A stretch of DNA of 64,000 nt from Terribacillus aidingensis (GTDB lineage Bacteria; Bacillota; Bacilli; Bacillales; Amphibacillaceae): assembly GCF_900215625.1 (NCBI RefSeq), contig NZ_OBEK01000001.1:310001-374000 (forward strand). Reading direction: 5' to 3'. Of this stretch, positions 63,288 to 64,000 are shown piece by piece. The first letter of the stretch is position 1; each line of letters starts with the position of its first letter. The notes under the pieces were generated by a model, which saw only the letters and a program-made list of their open reading frames with translations, was not told the DNA's origin and ran no database searches. Both the position numbers and the translations under genes were made by a program.

Positions 63288-64000
63288 GTGTCACAGAAAG
63301 TACCAGGTAAATTTACGATTATGCTTGGCTTGATGCTTTTTGCTTTATTCTTTGGAGCAGGAAATTTAATTTTTCCGCCGATGCTAGGGCAGCAAGCTGG
63401 TGAAAATATTTGGGGAGCAAATGCAGGGTTTCTTGTAACAGGTGTTGGACTGCCTTTAATCGGTATCATTGCTTTTGTTTTCTCCGGTGAGAAAGATCTT
63501 ATGTCATTATCCAGCAGAGTTCATCCGGTTTTTGGAATTGTTTACACAGTTCTTTTGTATCTTGCGATCGGACCGTTCTTCGCCATTCCGCGTGCGGGGA
63601 ATGTATCTTATGAGATTGGCTTGAAGCAGCCATTTTTGTCTGCAGATCCAGGTCCGCTTCCATTGATTGTTTTCTCGGTTATTTTCTTTTTAATCACGTG
63701 TTTATTGTCATTAAATCCGACGAAGATCATTGATATAATTGGGAAATTCTTAACGCCAATCAAGCTTACGTTTATTGGCTTGCTTGTACTAGTTGCAATA
63801 CTATATCCAATCGGAAAAATGAAGGAACCGACAAATGAGTATAGAAGCAATGCTTTCTTTAATGGATTCCAAGAAGGCTACTTAACACTTGATGCGCTGG
63901 TAGCATGTGTGTTCGGAATCATCATTGTGAACGCTATTAAAGGGAAGGGAATAACTAAAAAAGCGACAGTCATGAAGGTGTGCTTACTAGCAACTGGTCT
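63288..64000 (+). CDS. brnQ: Branched-chain amino acid carrier BrnQ (partial, 3' end outside window)
   Basis: Na+- or H+-coupled importer of Leu, Ile and Val. The first 237 residues are present. GTG starts the frame 7 bp after GGAGG. FTIMLGLMLFALFFGAGNLIFPPMLGQQAGEN, IGPFFAIPRAGNVSYEIG, LSLNPTKIIDIIGKFLTPIKL and GFQEGYLTLDALVACVFGIIIVNAI are clear BrnQ family features with about seven membrane segments so far. Confidence 0.92.
   Translation, partial: MSQKVPGKFTIMLGLMLFALFFGAGNLIFPPMLGQQAGENIWGANAGFLVTGVGLPLIGIIAFVFSGEKDLMSLSSRVHPVFGIVYTVLLYLAIGPFFAIPRAGNVSYEIGLKQPFLSADPGPLPLIVFSVIFFLITCLLSLNPTKIIDIIGKFLTPIKLTFIGLLVLVAILYPIGKMKEPTNEYRSNAFFNGFQEGYLTLDALVACVFGIIIVNAIKGKGITKKATVMKVCLLATG

Noticed and set aside
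1-64000. tRNA, rRNA, CRISPR arrays, insertion sequences, prophage genes
   Set aside because: I looked for cloverleaf-like clusters, repeat-spacer periodicity, transposase motifs and terminal repeats by eye and saw none that hold up.

Overview
The window is chromosomal DNA of a low-to-mid GC, Gram-positive Bacillaceae. Strong AGGAGG-type ribosome sites, TTG/GTG starts, lipobox lipoproteins, rho-independent hairpins after most genes, and Bacillus-type regulatory sites (TnrA, PerR, Pho, CcpA/cre, LutR) all point that way. The mix of sacB-levB, a class I aldolase, lutABC and many sugar hydrolases suggests a halotolerant soil genus such as Terribacillus or a relative; the genus is an inference. 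No rRNA, tRNA, CRISPR, prophage or intact insertion sequence was seen.

Layout. 1-4200: an Fbp/phosphonate-type ABC importer (ATPase, binding protein, permease; the permease runs off the left edge) divergent from a LysR regulator. 4231-5124: class I fructose-bisphosphate aldolase. 5375-12806: a YesM-like kinase, YesN-like AraC regulator and lone sugar-binding lipoprotein in one operon, followed by levansucrase (sacB) and endolevanase (levB), probably a fructan sensing and turnover block. 12853-16684: a TnrA-type site and promoter driving an NRAMP-related transporter plus the three subunits of 5-oxoprolinase (pxpB, pxpA, pxpC). 16810-18992: ahpF and ahpC under a PerR-like site. 19585-21354: a Pho box and secreted alkaline phosphatase. 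21522-23036: two small envelope proteins.

23094-26023: a TetR-controlled ABC-2 exporter. 26118-28403: a decayed GH18 gene, a DUF2306 protein, an EamA transporter and an orphan coding remnant. 28348-31308: an AraC regulator divergent from a GH127 beta-L-arabinofuranosidase with a cre-like site. 31342-39580: a quercetinase-type bicupin, a PAS-GGDEF cyclase, a DsbA-like protein, an NhaC antiporter, DUF421 and DUF3267 proteins, and a pyruvyl transferase. 39679-42763: a YfcC transporter with an M20 amidohydrolase, then a MazG-like protein. 43319-47177: a small lipoprotein, a frameshifted S9 peptidase, and an Rrf2 regulator with a flavin oxidoreductase.

47258-50333: a LysR gene divergent from a YhgE/Pip protein, with two matching operators between them. 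50416-51048: a pentapeptide-repeat protein. 51077-56734: the L-lactate regulon, with lactate permease, lutR and lutABC; identical 17-bp palindromes lie in front of the permease and lutABC, each with a cre-like site. 56901-59087: GH36 alpha-galactosidase. 59194-61530: a GGDEF-EAL protein whose membrane domain resembles that of the GGDEF protein at 32518. 61635-62866: a frameshifted GNAT gene followed by a 5'-truncated LysE exporter. 63169-64000: the start of a BrnQ-type branched-chain amino acid carrier.

The theme is carbon and nitrogen scavenging (fructans, alpha-galactosides, arabinan, lactate, 5-oxoproline, N-acyl amino acids) under global regulators. At least four genes are decaying.
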